A DNA stretch of 64,000 nt. It comes from a virus. Below, in pieces: positions 43,306-51,887 of this stretch. Location of the stretch: the IMG/VR virus record IMGVR_UViG_3300032579_000009, positions 1 through 64,000 of that record. One strand, written 5' to 3'. A program made the translations under genes and the position numbers. A model generated the notes under the pieces. It saw only the letters and a list, made by a program, of their open reading frames with translations. It was not told where the DNA came from and did no database searches. Numbering within the stretch: position 1 is the stretch's first letter; each line of letters opens with the position of its first letter.

Positions 43306-43838
43306 TGGATGTGATGTTAGACTTAGAAACGCTAAGTGTGCGTCCTGATGCTACAATTTGTACATTTGGTGCTTGTAAATTTAGTCCTTATAACCAAGAA
43401 GACATTGTAGACGGTATCTACTTCCGCATTGACATTGACAGTCAAATTGCTCTAGGACGACATGTAGATGACAATACTATTGCTTGGTGGGGTAATCAAG
43501 CAGAAGATGTCCGTGAAGAAGCTCTGGGTGAAGGTGATAGAGTCAGCTTAGAAAAGTTTACGCAAGAACTAAACAGATTTATTGTAGGTTGTGATAATAT
43601 CTGGGCACAAGGTCCAGTATTTGACATTGTTATTTTAGAAAACCTATATCGCCAAATGGGCTTACCATGCCCATGGCAGTTCTGGCAGATCCGTGATAGT
43701 CGTACCTTGTTAAGTAGCCTAGGTGACCCACGTGAAAAGAACAAAGCAGGCCTACACAATGCCTTAGAAGATGCAGTAAGTCAAGCACAGGCTGTGCAGT
43801 ACGTGTTTAAACAAGCAGGTATTACGGAGAAGCGTTAA
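43305..43838 (+). CDS. DEDDh 3'-5' exonuclease (DexA/RNase T-like)
   Basis: This 177-residue protein has MLDLETLS (ExoI: D6, E8), IWAQGPVFDIVILENL (ExoII Asp) and GLHNALEDAVSQAQ (ExoIIIe: H-x4-D). This is the catalytic set of the DEDDh family, and the length and style are those of T4 DexA-like phage exonucleases. It probably trims DNA ends during recombination or degrades host DNA. It overlaps neighbours by 1 nt on both sides (ATG and TAATG). Confidence 0.88.
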   Translation: MDVMLDLETLSVRPDATICTFGACKFSPYNQEDIVDGIYFRIDIDSQIALGRHVDDNTIAWWGNQAEDVREEALGEGDRVSLEKFTQELNRFIVGCDNIWAQGPVFDIVILENLYRQMGLPCPWQFWQIRDSRTLLSSLGDPREKNKAGLHNALEDAVSQAQAVQYVFKQAGITEKR

Positions 43839-44158
43839 TGCAGATTATATTTGGGCGTGAAAACGCAGAAAAACTCAGAGAAAAGTACACAGTACTTGAT
43901 CTAGAAACAGTAGAAAAAGATGGACACAGTCTAGAAGTATTTTGTCTAATTCCTGGTGATAAAATTGGTCTAGGTGATTTACCACAGTTAGAAAGCTGGG
44001 TTAAACTACATCACGATTTCCTTAATGGGTATTCTAAACAAGAATATGACTACTGCCTACAATGCATTGAACATCTTCGCGGCAAGTTTGGCGGAGAAGT
44101 AGACACATTCTACGATGAAATTCTTCGTCGTATCAACGAAAAAGACGTCAAAGTTTAA
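43838..44158 (+). CDS. Conserved-looking small phage protein, unknown
   Basis: This 106-residue acidic alpha/beta protein ends in a long helix (DTFYDEILRRINEKDVKV). The start overlaps the exonuclease stop (TAATG). It looks like the conserved small genes that follow replication genes in T4-like phages of aquatic bacteria. No catalytic motif seen. Confidence 0.55.
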   Translation: MQIIFGRENAEKLREKYTVLDLETVEKDGHSLEVFCLIPGDKIGLGDLPQLESWVKLHHDFLNGYSKQEYDYCLQCIEHLRGKFGGEVDTFYDEILRRINEKDVKV

Positions 44159-44203
44159 TCTAGATTAAGATTAAAGTACTATAAAACTTCACCCTAGGGT
44201 TCT

Positions 44204-44211
44204 AGTAAATA
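44204..44211 (+). promoter_or_regulatory. Late-type promoter element before the curli cassette
   Basis: AGTAAATA is a near match to the late consensus, 21 nt before the GTG at 44233; TAGGAG (44219-44224) is the ribosome site. Confidence 0.4.
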
Positions 44212-44232
44212 TTAATACTAGGAGCCTAGACA

Positions 44233-44685
44233 GTGAAAAAAATAATAATAACAATCACTTTCTTAGCGGCATCAACTGCGACGGCCGCACCTCTGCCTGA
44301 CTATACATTCAAAAGCCCAAGCTTCAATGGCAATGGTTACGGCACTTATGTCTTAACCATACAGAACGAAGAGTTTACTCGCAAGCAGGCAATTGAGCAG
44401 GCCTTACAAGCAGCACAGCAACAGGCCAAAACAGATGCAGCTAATACTCCTATTAACCAGTTCCTAGTAAACTTAGAATCACGTGTGCTAGCACAGGTAA
44501 GTCAAAACCTAGCTACTGCTATGTTTGCTCCTGGTGCAGCCACTAGCGGAACATTTAATTTCCAAGGTAATACAATATTTTGGCATAACCTAGGGAATTC
44601 TGTAGAATTACAAGTAACGGATAACTTGGGGAATGTAACCACGATCAATGTACCACTAGGATCATTTACATTTACACAACCATAA
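44233..44685 (+). CDS. csgF: CsgF-like curli assembly factor
   Basis: This is a 150-residue secreted protein. Signal peptide residues 1-18 (MKKIIITITFLAASTATA) end at an AxA site. The mature start PDYTFKSPSFNGNGYGTY matches the N-terminal segment of CsgF that plugs into the CsgG pore. It is followed by a Q/A-rich helix (QALQAAQQQAK), LESRVLAQVSQNLA, and a C-terminal beta part (NSVELQVTDNLGNVTTINV) as in CsgF. In bacteria CsgF anchors the curli nucleator at the outer-membrane pore. It begins with GTG and is 1 nt from csgG. Confidence 0.8.
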   Translation: MKKIIITITFLAASTATAAPLPDYTFKSPSFNGNGYGTYVLTIQNEEFTRKQAIEQALQAAQQQAKTDAANTPINQFLVNLESRVLAQVSQNLATAMFAPGAATSGTFNFQGNTIFWHNLGNSVELQVTDNLGNVTTINVPLGSFTFTQP

Positions 44686-44686
44686 T

Positions 44687-45718
44687 ATGAAAAGAATAAT
44701 AACAATATTAGCTATATTATCGTTGACTGGCTGTGCCACTATACAGAAAGCTGGATATGAGTCTAAACCAGAAACAGTGGGTATTAAACTACAAAAAGAG
44801 TTTGATACTATACCAGCACCAATGGGCAAGCCTATTACTGTGGCTGTGTATAGTTTTAAAGATCAAACTGGGCAACGCCGTAATATACCAAACATTGCTA
44901 GTTTTAGTACTGCGGTAACACAGGGTGCTGAGCCGTTTTTAATACGTGCCTTACAGGAAGTAGGACACGGACAATGGTTTGATGTAGTAGAACGTGTTAA
45001 CGTGGACAACCTAGTTAAAGAGCGTACTATTATCAAACAGATGCGCGATGCCTACGAAGGCACTAATGCTAAACCACTAATGCCCTTACAGTTTGCTGGT
45101 GTTATTATGGAAGGTGGTATTATTGGTTATGATAGCAGTATAGAAAGCGGTGGTACAGCTTATAAATGGTTGGGCATTGGTCCACAGACACAGTACAGTA
45201 AAGATGTAGTTACAGTTAGTTTGCGAGCAATATCAGTTAACTCTGGTAAAGTTCTAGCCACAGTAACAGAAAGTAAAACAATTTATTCAACAGCTGATAG
45301 TATTGCTGTGCTTAAGTTCTTTAAAGGTGGCACACAATCATTTGAATTTGAAACAGGCTTGACTATAAACGAGCCAACAAGTTTAGCGGTGAAAACTACA
45401 ATTGAAGCCGCAGTAGTAGAGTTGATCAAAGAAGGTCAACGTAAAGGAATTTGGGACTATAGAACTAATGCTCCACAGGCATTACCTGTAGTACCAAGTA
45501 CTCCTGTAGCACAACCTCCAGAGCCAGCGGTGGTAACACAACCAATAGCTAAAGAGGAACCAATTGAGGCCAAGGCGGTGGAAGAGCCAACAGCACCAGT
45601 GGAAGTAAAACAGGAAACTAAGAAACCACAGGTAAAAAAGAAAACTAATAAACTAATGCCAGTGGTGGATAACGGACCTAAAGTGTCCAAGGAGCAGATA
45701 GATGTTAAATTACATTAA
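44687..45718 (+). CDS. csgG: CsgG-like outer-membrane curli secretion channel (lipoprotein)
   Basis: This is a 343-residue protein. The lipobox LTGC puts the lipidated Cys at residue 16. The CsgG core is intact: ITVAVYSFKDQTGQRRN, NIASFSTAVTQGAEPFLIRAL, WFDVVERVNVDNLVKERTII, FAGVIMEGGIIGYDS, then the amphipathic transmembrane hairpins and VVTVSLRAISVNSGKVL. After the core is an extra Pro/Lys-rich tail of about 75 residues (VPSTPVAQPPEPAVV), not typical of CsgG. The pore exports curlin subunits across the outer membrane. It overlaps the first curlin gene by 17 nt. Confidence 0.93.
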   Translation: MKRIITILAILSLTGCATIQKAGYESKPETVGIKLQKEFDTIPAPMGKPITVAVYSFKDQTGQRRNIPNIASFSTAVTQGAEPFLIRALQEVGHGQWFDVVERVNVDNLVKERTIIKQMRDAYEGTNAKPLMPLQFAGVIMEGGIIGYDSSIESGGTAYKWLGIGPQTQYSKDVVTVSLRAISVNSGKVLATVTESKTIYSTADSIAVLKFFKGGTQSFEFETGLTINEPTSLAVKTTIEAAVVELIKEGQRKGIWDYRTNAPQALPVVPSTPVAQPPEPAVVTQPIAKEEPIEAKAVEEPTAPVEVKQETKKPQVKKKTNKLMPVVDNGPKVSKEQIDVKLH

Positions 45719-46532
45719 AAGTTTATTCGCAGTGTTATTACTTACTACAAGTGTGGCCTATGCTGACAACAACATCTATATTGATCAAAGCGGTGACTCT
45801 AACACTATCACAGTAACACAAGGTGATGGTAGTGGCAGCACAGGCAGTGACAATATTGGTGGTACAGGCAGCGGCAGTGCCGGCACAGGTAATCGTGCTA
45901 AAATTTACGGTAACAACAATGTTGTCAACGTAGATCAAGCTGGTACAAGTGATACCTTAAAATTGAATATCAATAACAATGCTACAAGTGGCTTTACATC
46001 AGAAACACGCAATGGTAATACATATAACAAAACATTCAATTATAGCGTAACTGGTGACAGTTCAACTGGTGTTATTAATATTACAGGTACACCTAGTGGC
46101 GGTGCAGCAACAGCCAGCTCAGGCAACCTAGTTAATATTAATCAAAGCGGTAACAGTGCTGGAGTTACTTTAAGTATTACAGGTAGCACCAACGACGTTA
46201 CAGCATTAACCAGTGGTGGTAGTAGCAATACACTTACTTCAACAATCACAGGTAGTGGAAATAGTCAAGGTATCAGCCTAACAGGTGGCGGTAGCAACGC
46301 AGCAACACTAACACAAACTGGTGGTAGCAATATTATCAATTTGACCAGTGTTGGCGCAAGCAATACCTACACAGTTAGTCAAACGGGCACAGGTCACGAT
46401 GCTGAATTGAGTTTCAATGGTAGTAGCAATACAGTTGCAGTTACACAGCAAGGTAGTACAGGTGTAAGCAACGTTAATGTTACTTCAGTAGGCAGCAGTA
46501 ACTCAATCACTATCAACACCAACGCTCACTAA
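45702..46532 (+). CDS. Curlin-repeat (CsgA/CsgB-like) secreted protein
   Basis: This is a 276-residue protein. Signal peptide residues 1-21 (ending SVAYA) are followed by NNIYIDQSGDSNTITVTQ, a curlin repeat (N-x-I-x-I-x-Q-x-G-x-x-N). Further repeats run to the C-terminus in variants S-x-N-x-x-x-x-Q-x-G and S-N-T-x-x-V-T. Ser, Thr, Asn and Gly make up most of the protein. It should pass through CsgG and form amyloid-like fibres or a beta-solenoid. It differs from CsgA by its longer, more divergent repeats. Confidence 0.85.
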   Translation: MLNYIKSLFAVLLLTTSVAYADNNIYIDQSGDSNTITVTQGDGSGSTGSDNIGGTGSGSAGTGNRAKIYGNNNVVNVDQAGTSDTLKLNINNNATSGFTSETRNGNTYNKTFNYSVTGDSSTGVINITGTPSGGAATASSGNLVNINQSGNSAGVTLSITGSTNDVTALTSGGSSNTLTSTITGSGNSQGISLTGGGSNAATLTQTGGSNIINLTSVGASNTYTVSQTGTGHDAELSFNGSSNTVAVTQQGSTGVSNVNVTSVGSSNSITINTNAH

Positions 46533-46544
46533 GCGGGGTGTAAA

Positions 46545-47360
46545 ATGCGAGCATGGATATGGGCAGCAGTCTTATTTGTTACGACTCTGCCCTCTTTTGC
46601 TGGCGACAACCAAGCATATATTGATCAATCTGGTCAATTCTCAGATATTTACGTATTACAAGATGGAGTAGGCAATGGCCTATATGGTATAGGCGGCCCT
46701 GCTATTCCCACAAATACAGCTACCATTCATGGTAATGGTAATGTAGTAACCATACAACAAACAGGCTCCAACGATCAACTACAGTTGAACATGGAAACTT
46801 CCAGTATGCCACGTCCGATGACCAATGTTAGTTGTCCTACATGCCCACAACCTGTACAAGGCAACAGTTGGAGTTATAACATTAATGGTAACAATGCCAA
46901 AGCGGTTATAGATGTCAACGCAGATGGCAAGAATACTTCAGTGAGTAATGGCATGGATGTGTCACAGATAGGTGATAATGCCGTATACAATGGGCGTTTT
47001 ATTGGCGACCATAACTCAGTGACTGTATCAACTACAGGACTTAACCAAACAGTTAATACAAGCGTAAGCGGTAGTACTAATACACAGACTACCAGTGCCG
47101 CTAATGGTAGTTACAATATTGTCACGGTAACACAATCTGGCACAAATGGCACGGCGCAGACTAACTTAAATGGTACTGCTAATATAGTCACAGTAAATCA
47201 AACAGATGGCGCTGCAAATGGACATCGCACAAACCTAGACATTAGTGGTAATAGTAATACCATTGCTGTTAATCAAAGTAGTCTAGTAGCAGATAGTAAT
47301 ATAAATCTTAAAACCACTGGCAGTAATAATGTTATCAACATAACGAGTATGTCAAGATGA
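46545..47360 (+). CDS. Curlin-repeat (CsgA/CsgB-like) secreted protein
   Basis: This 271-residue protein has a signal peptide (residues 1-19, ending PSFA), then DNQAYIDQSGQFSDIYVLQDG and many repeats of the N-x-V-x-V-x-Q-x-G type (NGNVVTIQQTGSND, GSYNIVTVTQSG, TANIVTVNQTDG). A C-P-x-C-P pair in the middle (VSCPTCPQP) could form a disulfide or bind metal. It follows the first curlin gene by 12 nt and overlaps the FecR-like gene by 4 nt. It may act as nucleator or second subunit. Confidence 0.83.
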   Translation: MRAWIWAAVLFVTTLPSFAGDNQAYIDQSGQFSDIYVLQDGVGNGLYGIGGPAIPTNTATIHGNGNVVTIQQTGSNDQLQLNMETSSMPRPMTNVSCPTCPQPVQGNSWSYNINGNNAKAVIDVNADGKNTSVSNGMDVSQIGDNAVYNGRFIGDHNSVTVSTTGLNQTVNTSVSGSTNTQTTSAANGSYNIVTVTQSGTNGTAQTNLNGTANIVTVNQTDGAANGHRTNLDISGNSNTIAVNQSSLVADSNINLKTTGSNNVINITSMSR

Positions 47361-48481
47361 AGCAACTACTAATCTTGTTACTTGTCCCTTTACTAGCCAA
47401 TGCCGCAGTGGGTACTATCACAGAACAAACAGCCCTGCCTGGTACTATTACTCGTAGTTTTACTGCCATGGAAGGTAAGAAAGGTGCTGGCATTGAAATG
47501 AATGACAAGGTACAGACTACTAAAGGTAAGATTGGCATTACATTCCAAGACGATACTAAAGTAGAAGTTAATGAAAGTAGTAAGTTAGTCATTGATGATT
47601 TTGTATTTGATCCTAAAAAGCCCAGTGCCGGCAAACTGGCTATGAAGTTTACACAGGGCACAGTTCGTTACGCATCAGGTGCTATTGCGCACAGTAACCC
47701 TAACAAAGTAGCACTAAACACGCCTAGCGCGACCATAGCAGTGCGTGGTACAGACTTTACGGCTACAGTAGATGAAATGGGCGAAAGTACTGTTATTCTA
47801 CTGCCAAGTTGTCCTAAAGGTTGGGCAGATATAGACAGAGATTGTAAAACAGGTGCCATTGACGTTATTAACGATGCTGGTATGGTTAGTCTTAATGTAG
47901 CCTTTCAAGGCACTAAGGTAGCCAGTCGTACTACAATGCCAATGAAACCAACAGTATTAAACTTGTCACCTGATACGATTAACAACCTGCTGATCGTTAG
48001 TCCGCCCAAAGAACTACGCAAGGAAGGAATAGAAACTAAAAACATATCAACTAAAAATCCTGCTGATATGTTAAATGTAGACTTTCTTAAACAAGATTAT
48101 TTAAAAAATGAGTTTGAAAAAGAAGGCACACCCTTTGGAGATAACCCATTGGCACACCCACTATTAGAACAATACTTCCTTGAAAACATTTTTGACATCT
48201 TGGCACAACAGCTACAAGAAGAACAAGCTGGACTACTAGCTAACTTGATAGCACCAAGTCAAACTAATAACATACTGCCAGACTATAAAAAGTCTACAGG
48301 TGTTACTGAAAGTATTGGCGCAAGTGAAGTTACCTTATGCCGTAGTGATGGCAGTAACAATCAATGTATTAGTACTCCTAAAGATCAAAATAGTCTACTA
48401 GTAGAAACACAGGGCGCAGTTACTATTAAAAACCGTGTCAATCAAGGTGCGGGCAGTACTATAACGGTGATACAACGATGA
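47357..48481 (+). CDS. Secreted FecR-domain protein in the curli cassette
   Basis: This is a 374-residue protein. Signal peptide residues 1-16 (ending ANA) are followed by a FecR-like beta domain: VQTTKGKIGITFQDDTKVEVN, SKLVIDDFVFDP, GKLAMKFTQGTVRYASG and ATIAVRGTDFTATV, ending near residue 190. There is no membrane anti-sigma part, so it is not a classical FecR regulator. Stand-alone secreted FecR domains are thought to bind polymers or assist surface assembly. The C-terminus has a weak curlin-like repeat (VTIKNRVNQGAGSTITVIQ). It overlaps both neighbours by 4 nt. Confidence 0.75.
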   Translation: MKQLLILLLVPLLANAAVGTITEQTALPGTITRSFTAMEGKKGAGIEMNDKVQTTKGKIGITFQDDTKVEVNESSKLVIDDFVFDPKKPSAGKLAMKFTQGTVRYASGAIAHSNPNKVALNTPSATIAVRGTDFTATVDEMGESTVILLPSCPKGWADIDRDCKTGAIDVINDAGMVSLNVAFQGTKVASRTTMPMKPTVLNLSPDTINNLLIVSPPKELRKEGIETKNISTKNPADMLNVDFLKQDYLKNEFEKEGTPFGDNPLAHPLLEQYFLENIFDILAQQLQEEQAGLLANLIAPSQTNNILPDYKKSTGVTESIGASEVTLCRSDGSNNQCISTPKDQNSLLVETQGAVTIKNRVNQGAGSTITVIQR

Positions 48482-49953
48482 AAAAGTTACTGTTAATCTT
48501 ATTACTTGTATGTTCTAGTGCATGGGCTGACGTTACCCAAGAACATTTTAGCTTCGCACAGGTATTTGATGTACAGTGGTATACCAGCAACGGCAAATTA
48601 TATGCCAGCAGTTTCAATTATTTGTATGCCAGTGTCAACGCAAGTGGCCAATTACAAGCGGGCAGACTAACATCTACACAAACTAATGCCTATGCATCAG
48701 CTGGTGATTATTTGGCTTTTTTTCATAGCTCAACTAATCCTGGAACCTTTGGACTTGGAGTATATGACACTAACAATAATCTAGTTCGTGTGTTGGACTA
48801 CACAGGGACCTTTGTGGCTCTGGCAGATGGTGCTATATTCTATAATGGTAATGGCAGTTGGGGTACATTGTTCACTACAGCACAGGGATATAGTTATGGG
48901 CAAGGTGGATCTTGGACTATCACACAGAGTTATCCTAGTAATACCTACATGACTAATTATACTCCGCCTAACACTACTCCCTTAGCGGCAGGACAGTCGG
49001 CGCCACCTGCTGTTACTATAACCAGCAGAGTAAACTCAACAATTACCACAACAGCTACAAGTGGAGCGACGGTCTATACCTACAGTCAACCTATTACCAC
49101 TACAACCTATAGTGATGGCTCTCAGACTGTGGTTAACAATGGCAGTGCAGTACTATTAAGCACAACTACTGTGGGTGGGGGCAGTGGTATTACCAATGCT
49201 GAACAAACATCAATGAACATTTCTCGTAATCAGCAGGTCAACTTGCCCACACCCAGCCACGTCTATATAGATCAAATTGGCAGTGGTGATCATATTAATA
49301 TCACAGTAAACAATCAGTCTAACCTAATAGGTGGACAAGATCAAACTGCTATGAAAGTTCGTGGCGGCAATAACACAGTTACTATACATCAGGGCGACCC
49401 TACTAATACATTAAGCACACATAACGTCATAGCCGCAGACCTACTAGGGGGAAGCAATAGTCTAACAGTTAATCAAGGCACAGACGCAAACGGTAACGGT
49501 AGTGGCACAGACTCTGGATATCATTATAGTAGCATATATGTTAGTGGAGTTAACAATTCAGTTAACGTTCAACAGCAGGCCACAGTTAATAATAACGTAG
49601 GCAACTATGCCAGCATCAATGTCACAGGCAATCAGAATAACATAGGTCTAATACAAACTGGTAACTCACCTAAACAGTTATTCACCGCAGTCTCAGGCAA
49701 TCAAAATACAGAAACAATTAGTCAAACTGGACTTGGGCAGCATTTTCTAGATGTTAATCTAAATGGAGATGGTAACACTGCTACAGTAAATCAGTCAGGC
49801 AATACAGCCAACACAGCAACCATCAACCTAACCAATGCTGGTGGCCCCGCTAGTGTAAATCTAACACAAACAGGCGGACAAAGTTATGGTATAAGTCAAA
49901 CCTGCGTACAAGCAGGAGGCTGCGGTACTGTGACTGTACGTCAAGGACCGTAA
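48478..49953 (+). CDS. Large secreted protein with C-terminal curlin repeats
   Basis: This is a 491-residue protein. A signal peptide (residues 1-17, ending SAWA) is followed by a 230-residue beta domain of unknown type (Tyr/Ser rich). Curlin repeats run from about residue 260 to the end (VYIDQIGSGDHINITVNNQ, NNTVTIHQGD, NQNTETISQTGLG, NTATVNQSGN). The C-terminal C-x5-C (CVQAGGC) could close a disulfide. It may be a fibre cap or adhesin on the curli-like polymer. It is the last gene of the cassette. Confidence 0.8.
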   Translation: MKKLLLILLLVCSSAWADVTQEHFSFAQVFDVQWYTSNGKLYASSFNYLYASVNASGQLQAGRLTSTQTNAYASAGDYLAFFHSSTNPGTFGLGVYDTNNNLVRVLDYTGTFVALADGAIFYNGNGSWGTLFTTAQGYSYGQGGSWTITQSYPSNTYMTNYTPPNTTPLAAGQSAPPAVTITSRVNSTITTTATSGATVYTYSQPITTTTYSDGSQTVVNNGSAVLLSTTTVGGGSGITNAEQTSMNISRNQQVNLPTPSHVYIDQIGSGDHINITVNNQSNLIGGQDQTAMKVRGGNNTVTIHQGDPTNTLSTHNVIAADLLGGSNSLTVNQGTDANGNGSGTDSGYHYSSIYVSGVNNSVNVQQQATVNNNVGNYASINVTGNQNNIGLIQTGNSPKQLFTAVSGNQNTETISQTGLGQHFLDVNLNGDGNTATVNQSGNTANTATINLTNAGGPASVNLTQTGGQSYGISQTCVQAGGCGTVTVRQGP

Positions 49954-49996
49954 CTAAACTGTAATCTAAAATGTAATCTTTTAATAGGATATTCTT

Positions 49997-50004
49997 TATA
50001 AATA
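49997..50004 (+). promoter_or_regulatory. T4 late promoter, consensus TATAAATA
   Basis: This is a perfect TATAAATA, 20 nt before the ATG at 50025, with AAAGGAGG between. Confidence 0.7.
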
Positions 50005-50024
50005 TCTTACTAAAGGAGGACATC

Positions 50025-50186
50025 ATGATGAAACAAAGTAAACTAGTAACTAAGTTGTATCGTGCTTGTCTCGACCACGATACAGAAGCAATTAAAGAAC
50101 TACGTAAAAAAGAGTTTCTTAAAATTGTGAAACACAAGGCCGAAGGGAAGCCATTCAACAGCAAATGGTCTATAGTTAGGATCTAA
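50025..50186 (+). CDS. Small basic protein
   Basis: This is a 53-residue Lys-rich protein, helical, with the segment YRACLDHDTEAIKELRKKEF. A consensus late promoter, a very strong ribosome site (AAAGGAGG) and a strong terminator frame it, so it is a real and probably abundant late product. The function is unknown; charge and size would suit a DNA- or RNA-binding or virion-associated protein. Confidence 0.7.
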   Translation: MMKQSKLVTKLYRACLDHDTEAIKELRKKEFLKIVKHKAEGKPFNSKWSIVRI

Positions 50187-50196
50187 CTGTATCAAT

Positions 50197-50222
50197 AAAA
50201 AGCCCCTTAATTGGGGCTTTTT
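50197..50222 (+). terminator. Bidirectional rho-independent terminator
   Basis: AAAAAGCCCC (50197-50206) pairs with GGGGCTTTTT (50213-50222) around TTAATT. It serves the forward gene at 50025 and the convergent minus genes ending at 50238. Confidence 0.92.
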
Positions 50223-50237
50223 ATTGAGTTAGTTTTC

Positions 50238-50438
50238 TTATGCGTAGGTATCTGGGTTAATTTTTGTTGCTTCTACTAGCTCGCCTTCGGCATTGTAGAC
50301 TTTAACGGTTTGATCAACATCAACTTCAGGTTTTACATCTTTACGTGCAAAACTTAGAGCTTCTTTGATAGTTTCAAACTCATACTCTATTTGTTCTAGT
50401 ACGCCTTTGATCCATCTGTTGATTTTAACTAAGCCCAT
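50238..50438 (-). CDS. Small protein, tandem paralog A
   Basis: This is a 66-residue protein. Its layout (VKINRWIKGVLEQIEYEFETIKEALSFAR ... VKVYNAEGELV) parallels the gene just upstream (VKVHKWQRGRLTVQDHEFEDLGQALTFAN ... IKIYDDEDGSLV), so the pair arose by tandem duplication. Both end in TYA. The fold is probably beta-beta-alpha-beta. Function unknown. Confidence 0.6.
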   Translation of the reverse strand: MGLVKINRWIKGVLEQIEYEFETIKEALSFARKDVKPEVDVDQTVKVYNAEGELVEATKINPDTYA

Positions 50439-50440
50439 GA

Positions 50441-50683
50441 TTAAGCGTAAGTTGAATCCTGACTAGATAACCCAACTGATTGTACTAGTGAACCGTCTTC
50501 GTCATCATATATCTTAATTACTTGTTCTGTTTCAACTTCGTAAATTGTTTTTTGATGATTTACTTCAGCTTGATTAGCAAATGTAAGAGCCTGTCCTAGA
50601 TCTTCAAATTCATGATCTTGAACTGTTAAACGACCTCTTTGCCATTTGTGTACTTTAACGTGATGCTTATTGTGATGTGCCAT
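50441..50683 (-). CDS. Small protein, tandem paralog B
   Basis: This is an 80-residue paralog of the 50238 gene with a His-rich start (MAHHNKHHVKVHKW) that could bind metal. It lies 5 nt downstream of the glycosyltransferase gene and is probably co-expressed with it; an AAAGGATAAT ribosome site precedes it. Function unknown. Confidence 0.6.
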   Translation of the reverse strand: MAHHNKHHVKVHKWQRGRLTVQDHEFEDLGQALTFANQAEVNHQKTIYEVETEQVIKIYDDEDGSLVQSVGLSSQDSTYA

Positions 50684-50688
50684 TTTTA

Positions 50689-51741
50689 TTATCCTTTAAA
50701 AATTTTTGCCCAAATCTTACGGGTGTTATCTGTGTATTTATTTAAATTTCTTTGATTCAATGCTACATTAACAGCAGCAAAGCGGTGTGTACGCAGTAGC
50801 GCATCAGCAATTTCGTCGCTTTCAGCTGGGCGAGCATTAAACCATCTAGTAGCCCAAGGAATTTCGTAACTGCCCACTACAGGCACACCTTGACTGATCA
50901 AGTCAGCTGACACAATATTAAATGTTTCACTGAAGTTACACTGTAGGCCAATGTCCATGGTTGAACAGATTTCTAAGAATCCTTCACGTGGAGTCCACTC
51001 ATGTCCAATTAGTTGATGCCCTTGGCCAGCCAGATGTTGAAATAGCCCACGTAGGTTATGCATCACAGGATCGCCCTTCATTTCAATACGGCCCATGTTG
51101 ATATGGAAACGCAGTTGTTTACCTGCGGTCTGAGCAAACTTAAGAGCTGCTACAGCCTGTACCAAATGATTCTTTAACGGGCGCACTGCACCAAAACAGG
51201 CAATGTCTACCCAGTATTTGTTCTTGTCATATTTTTTCTGTTTCATTTCTTGCGGATAGAAATTAGGCATGTAGATGATACGGCGCTGAGTTTCTTCGTC
51301 AGTCCACCCCTGTTTGATCTGCAGATAAGTTCTAACTTCATCTAACATGCGAGGAGCATTGACACCAATAACAATATTTTTGAATGTGACATAGTCGCCA
51401 ATCCAATCCATGGCCATACCTTCACCAGCCATAAATGGCATTTCACTGTGTAAGCGTATGATCCAAGTTACGTTAGGATGTAGTTTGGTTAGAATTTCAA
51501 ACTTTTGCGGAACAACCCAAAGTGCTTCAACAATACAGTGTGTGGGCTTATGGCGTGTTACCAAGCGATCAATGCAGTTGTTGTCTATAGCCACTTCCAT
51601 AGCTGACTCAACTCCCATGTCGTTTAGCATTTGATCAACAAAGCTGGCACTGTTAAACAAGCCTGTGCTAAGGCCCTGCGGACTGTGTTTAACTGGGTTG
51701 AAATCCTCACGCCGCTTGAGGATAAAAAGTACCTTGCTCAT
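50689..51741 (-). CDS. Glycosyltransferase, GT-B fold (GT4-like)
   Basis: This 350-residue protein has an N-terminal Rossmann part (KVLFILKRRED, CIVEALWVVPQKF). The C-terminal donor site follows GT4 enzymes: ACFGAVRPLKNH, then LQCNFSETFNIVSADLISQGVPVV with the E-x7-E-like region (E in FSETFNIV). It likely transfers a sugar from a nucleotide donor to phage DNA, a virion protein or host envelope. The gene is monocistronic or heads the two small paralogs and has a consensus late promoter on the minus strand. Confidence 0.8.
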   Translation of the reverse strand: MSKVLFILKRREDFNPVKHSPQGLSTGLFNSASFVDQMLNDMGVESAMEVAIDNNCIDRLVTRHKPTHCIVEALWVVPQKFEILTKLHPNVTWIIRLHSEMPFMAGEGMAMDWIGDYVTFKNIVIGVNAPRMLDEVRTYLQIKQGWTDEETQRRIIYMPNFYPQEMKQKKYDKNKYWVDIACFGAVRPLKNHLVQAVAALKFAQTAGKQLRFHINMGRIEMKGDPVMHNLRGLFQHLAGQGHQLIGHEWTPREGFLEICSTMDIGLQCNFSETFNIVSADLISQGVPVVGSYEIPWATRWFNARPAESDEIADALLRTHRFAAVNVALNQRNLNKYTDNTRKIWAKIFKG

Positions 51742-51773
51742 TGAAAAACCTTTCTAATTGATAATATACAGCT

Positions 51774-51781
51774 ATTTATAT
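51774..51781 (-). promoter_or_regulatory. T4 late promoter, minus strand
   Basis: TATAAATA on the minus strand, 32 nt upstream of the glycosyltransferase ATG at 51741, with AGAAAGG as ribosome site. Confidence 0.65.
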
Positions 51782-51829
51782 CTTAGACGATTACGTGTAG
51801 ATTACATTGATAATTCCTTATTATTTTTG

Positions 51830-51858
51830 TTGACTTTAAGATAAATCTGTTGTATAAT
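51830..51858 (+). promoter_or_regulatory. Sigma70-like promoter before the omega gene
   Basis: TTGACT (51830-51835) and TATAAT (51853-51858) are 17 nt apart. A TTTAAATA late-like element overlaps just downstream (51861-51867 region). Confidence 0.7.
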
Positions 51859-51887
51859 AGTTTAAATACTAACGTTTGGAGAAATAC

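Noticed and set aside
47357-48481. FecR-type anti-sigma regulator with a partner sigma factor
   Set aside because: The protein has a signal peptide and no cytoplasmic or membrane segment, and no sigma factor gene is nearby.
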